NCBI RefSeq assembly: GCF_036417845.1
Contig: NC_089983.1
Span: forward strand, 26,223,297 to 26,287,296
From: Apteryx mantelli
Taxonomy: Eukaryota > Chordata > Aves > Apterygiformes > Apterygidae
Direction: 5' to 3'
Length of the DNA: 64,000 nucleotides
The notes below the pieces were generated by a model. That model was not told the DNA's origin. It did no database searches and saw only the letters and a program-made list of their open reading frames with translations. The translations under genes were made by a program, and so were the position numbers. This document shows, piece after piece, positions 62,222 to 64,000 of the stretch (position 1 is the stretch's first letter; every line of letters starts with the position of its first letter).

Positions 62222-63288
62222 GAATTATCAGTATCAGTCAGCATTTTTAAATCTGAGATCTAGAGGCATATTTGATTGCCTGCCTTCTTGCAGCTATAGT
62301 CTAGCTTCTTAATTATCATTTTTCTTCTTTTAAGACCAGATTGCATACAGTTAGTAAGTTCACCTTTGTGCAGTGACCTGGCTTTGCAGTTGAATACCAT
62401 GTTAACTGTTTGTGCTGTCTCTCAGAATTGATTTTTCAGTCCCCTGTCAGCAGAAATAAAATGGCCAACTGCTGTTAAGGAGCCATCAATGAACTCATTT
62501 TTAAGTTCTACTTAAAAATCAATGGCACAATGTGGTCCAAGATCAGCAACACGTAGTGTTGACAGGCTTGGAATAGCTTCCTTTACATATATAATTTTAT
62601 ATGTTCTTCAGGTGTTCTCACTAGCTTCTTAGAAATGACTCTGCTTTTACAAAGGGTGCTGTTCTTTCAGATTCAGTATACCTTTAAATATTGTTTTGGC
62701 TCTAACCTTCTAAAGAGATATTACAGAACAAAAATTCCCCTGTTATTTGCATGTATTAAAGTAGGGCAAGTATCATTCCAGAAAGCAATCAGAGCAATTC
62801 TGATCTGATATTTTAAGTCTGTCTGTGTTGGTTTCTAGAGACATGTGAGAAAGAAGTTGAGTTAAACTTTATTATTAGCTTATTATTCATCTGTCATCTT
62901 CGTGTAGCAGGAGACTTCAAATTAAAATTAAAGTATCATGTATAAATTTATGGATCTTCAATTTCAAAACTTTATTTTTAAGATGTATTTTTTTTGATTT
63001 ATGGGACTTTCAGGAAGTCTTCAGGTTGATACAATGCAATACAGTTAAGTGAACATTGTTACTGGATTCTCTTTCATTACCTTTCCCGTGTGACTCTAGT
63101 CTTTAAGGACTGACCCTCTCTGATAATAGTTATTCATGCCATTGTTATGGCACCAGATCTTAAATTCCAACACAGACTAATTCTTAGTGGTAGTAGTATC
63201 GTGTTTTATATAGCTGACCACAAGAATATTATTTATAGTTGAGTTCACACAGATTAGTGACTTCAGTGATAGGAATACAAGATCTTTA

Positions 63289-63418
63289 GGTCAGTATCAA
63301 TGTCTGCTGTGTTTGAGCTTCCAATTTTCTGTTGAAAGGATGCTTTTACAATAGGTCGTTATCAATGTCCACAGTATTTGAACTTCCAGCTTTCAGTTGA
63401 AAGGATGTTTTTACAAGT
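63289..63418 (+). repeat. 65-base tandem duplication, two diverged copies
   Basis: Copy 1 (63289-63353) and copy 2 (63354-63418) align end to end without gaps. Shared blocks include TATCAATGTC, CTTCCA and GTTGAAAGGATG, with about 14 mismatches, or roughly 79% identity by eye. The divergence suggests an old duplication rather than a current satellite array. Confidence 0.9.
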
Positions 63419-64000
63419 CCTGTGAGATATCTAAATTCCATTGTTAAAGTCTGCCAACTTTAAAATAAGATTAGTTTTTGAAATTAAACACAGTTTTTAG
63501 AGCAAAAATAATTGGAATTATGAAGAAAACAGTTGAAGACCCTGTTTTAAATTAATGGCAGCAGAACTATCTAATGTGCATTTTAATTAGAAAACATGCA
63601 CCAAGCTTTGTTTTGTTACTGCCATGGGTGGTGAACGAATAATTGATATGATGACCATAGCCACAGAGTATGAATATCTGTCAGCAGATATGTGTATGTC
63701 ATCAGAACCTTCCTAATGATGTTTTAAGTAGCTCTTCTCCCTTCTTCCTCCCTTCCATTTAATGTCTTAGTCCATCCCGATTTATTTATTTGTAATACAG
63801 TAACTGAAAGATGCTTTTGTTCAATTAAAATTGTCAATACTATGTGGGAGATACTAGCTCTGTGCTGTTTATGAAGTAAATTCTCTTCTTCTCATTATGA
63901 ATATACTACATGAAAACAGGATGAAAATCTTCCTTTCCCACAATATTCTGATGAAATGGAATTGCACTGAACAGGATTCTGCTGACCTTGTACTGCGAGT

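Larger units (their letters stand above)
58343..64000 (+). other. OLA1: OLA1 intron 5, 5' portion (open at right edge)
   Basis: AT-rich intron running out of the window. The next OLA1 exon would begin in phase 0, with a product like DIMCKVK; no such coding sequence with an acceptor is visible here. It contains a G11 run at 61628-61638, an A16 run at 62206-62221, a possible MIR-like relic near 60.5 kb and a 65-base tandem duplication at 63289-63418. No other gene is seen. Confidence 0.88.

Overview
This window is vertebrate nuclear DNA. It holds the 5' part of one plus-strand protein-coding gene, OLA1 (Obg-like ATPase 1, the eukaryotic YchF-family P-loop ATPase). Four coding exons can be placed to the base, at 1665-1765, 3711-3854, 15719-15846 and 58167-58342. 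They have GT/AG boundaries and compatible phases and join into residues 1-183 without a stop. About half of the protein (roughly 396 aa in the human orthologue) lies beyond the right edge. The organism is most likely a sauropsid, probably a bird. This is inference: the introns are AT-rich, no mammalian L1, Alu or B1 copies are visible, interspersed repeats are sparse and mostly old MIR-like or tRNA-derived relics, and the protein is about 90% identical to human OLA1 as I remember it.

Layout: 1-690 is intergenic, with no gene seen. 690-1870 is a dense CpG island that carries the promoter (GC boxes and a CCAAT box), a probable non-coding first exon ending near 1157, a short intron with a pyrimidine microsatellite, and the ATG exon. 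1766-3710 is intron 2, 3855-15718 is intron 3 (11.9 kb), 15847-58166 is intron 4 (42.3 kb), and 58343 to the end is the start of intron 5. The introns hold microsatellites, many pure G or C homopolymers, a minus-strand tRNA-derived SINE (about 28.3 kb), several degraded MIR-like fragments, two tandem duplications, two isolated CpG clusters (23.1 and 50.7 kb), AT-rich blocks that look like conserved non-coding elements, and a 235-codon minus-strand open frame of unknown origin (38957-39664).

I found no convincing new biological system: no operon-like cluster, CRISPR array, intact mobile element or RNA gene. The items most worth checking are the unidentified intronic open frame and the isolated intronic CpG cluster at 23.1 kb, which could be an alternative promoter. 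Most short open frames across the introns look like chance.
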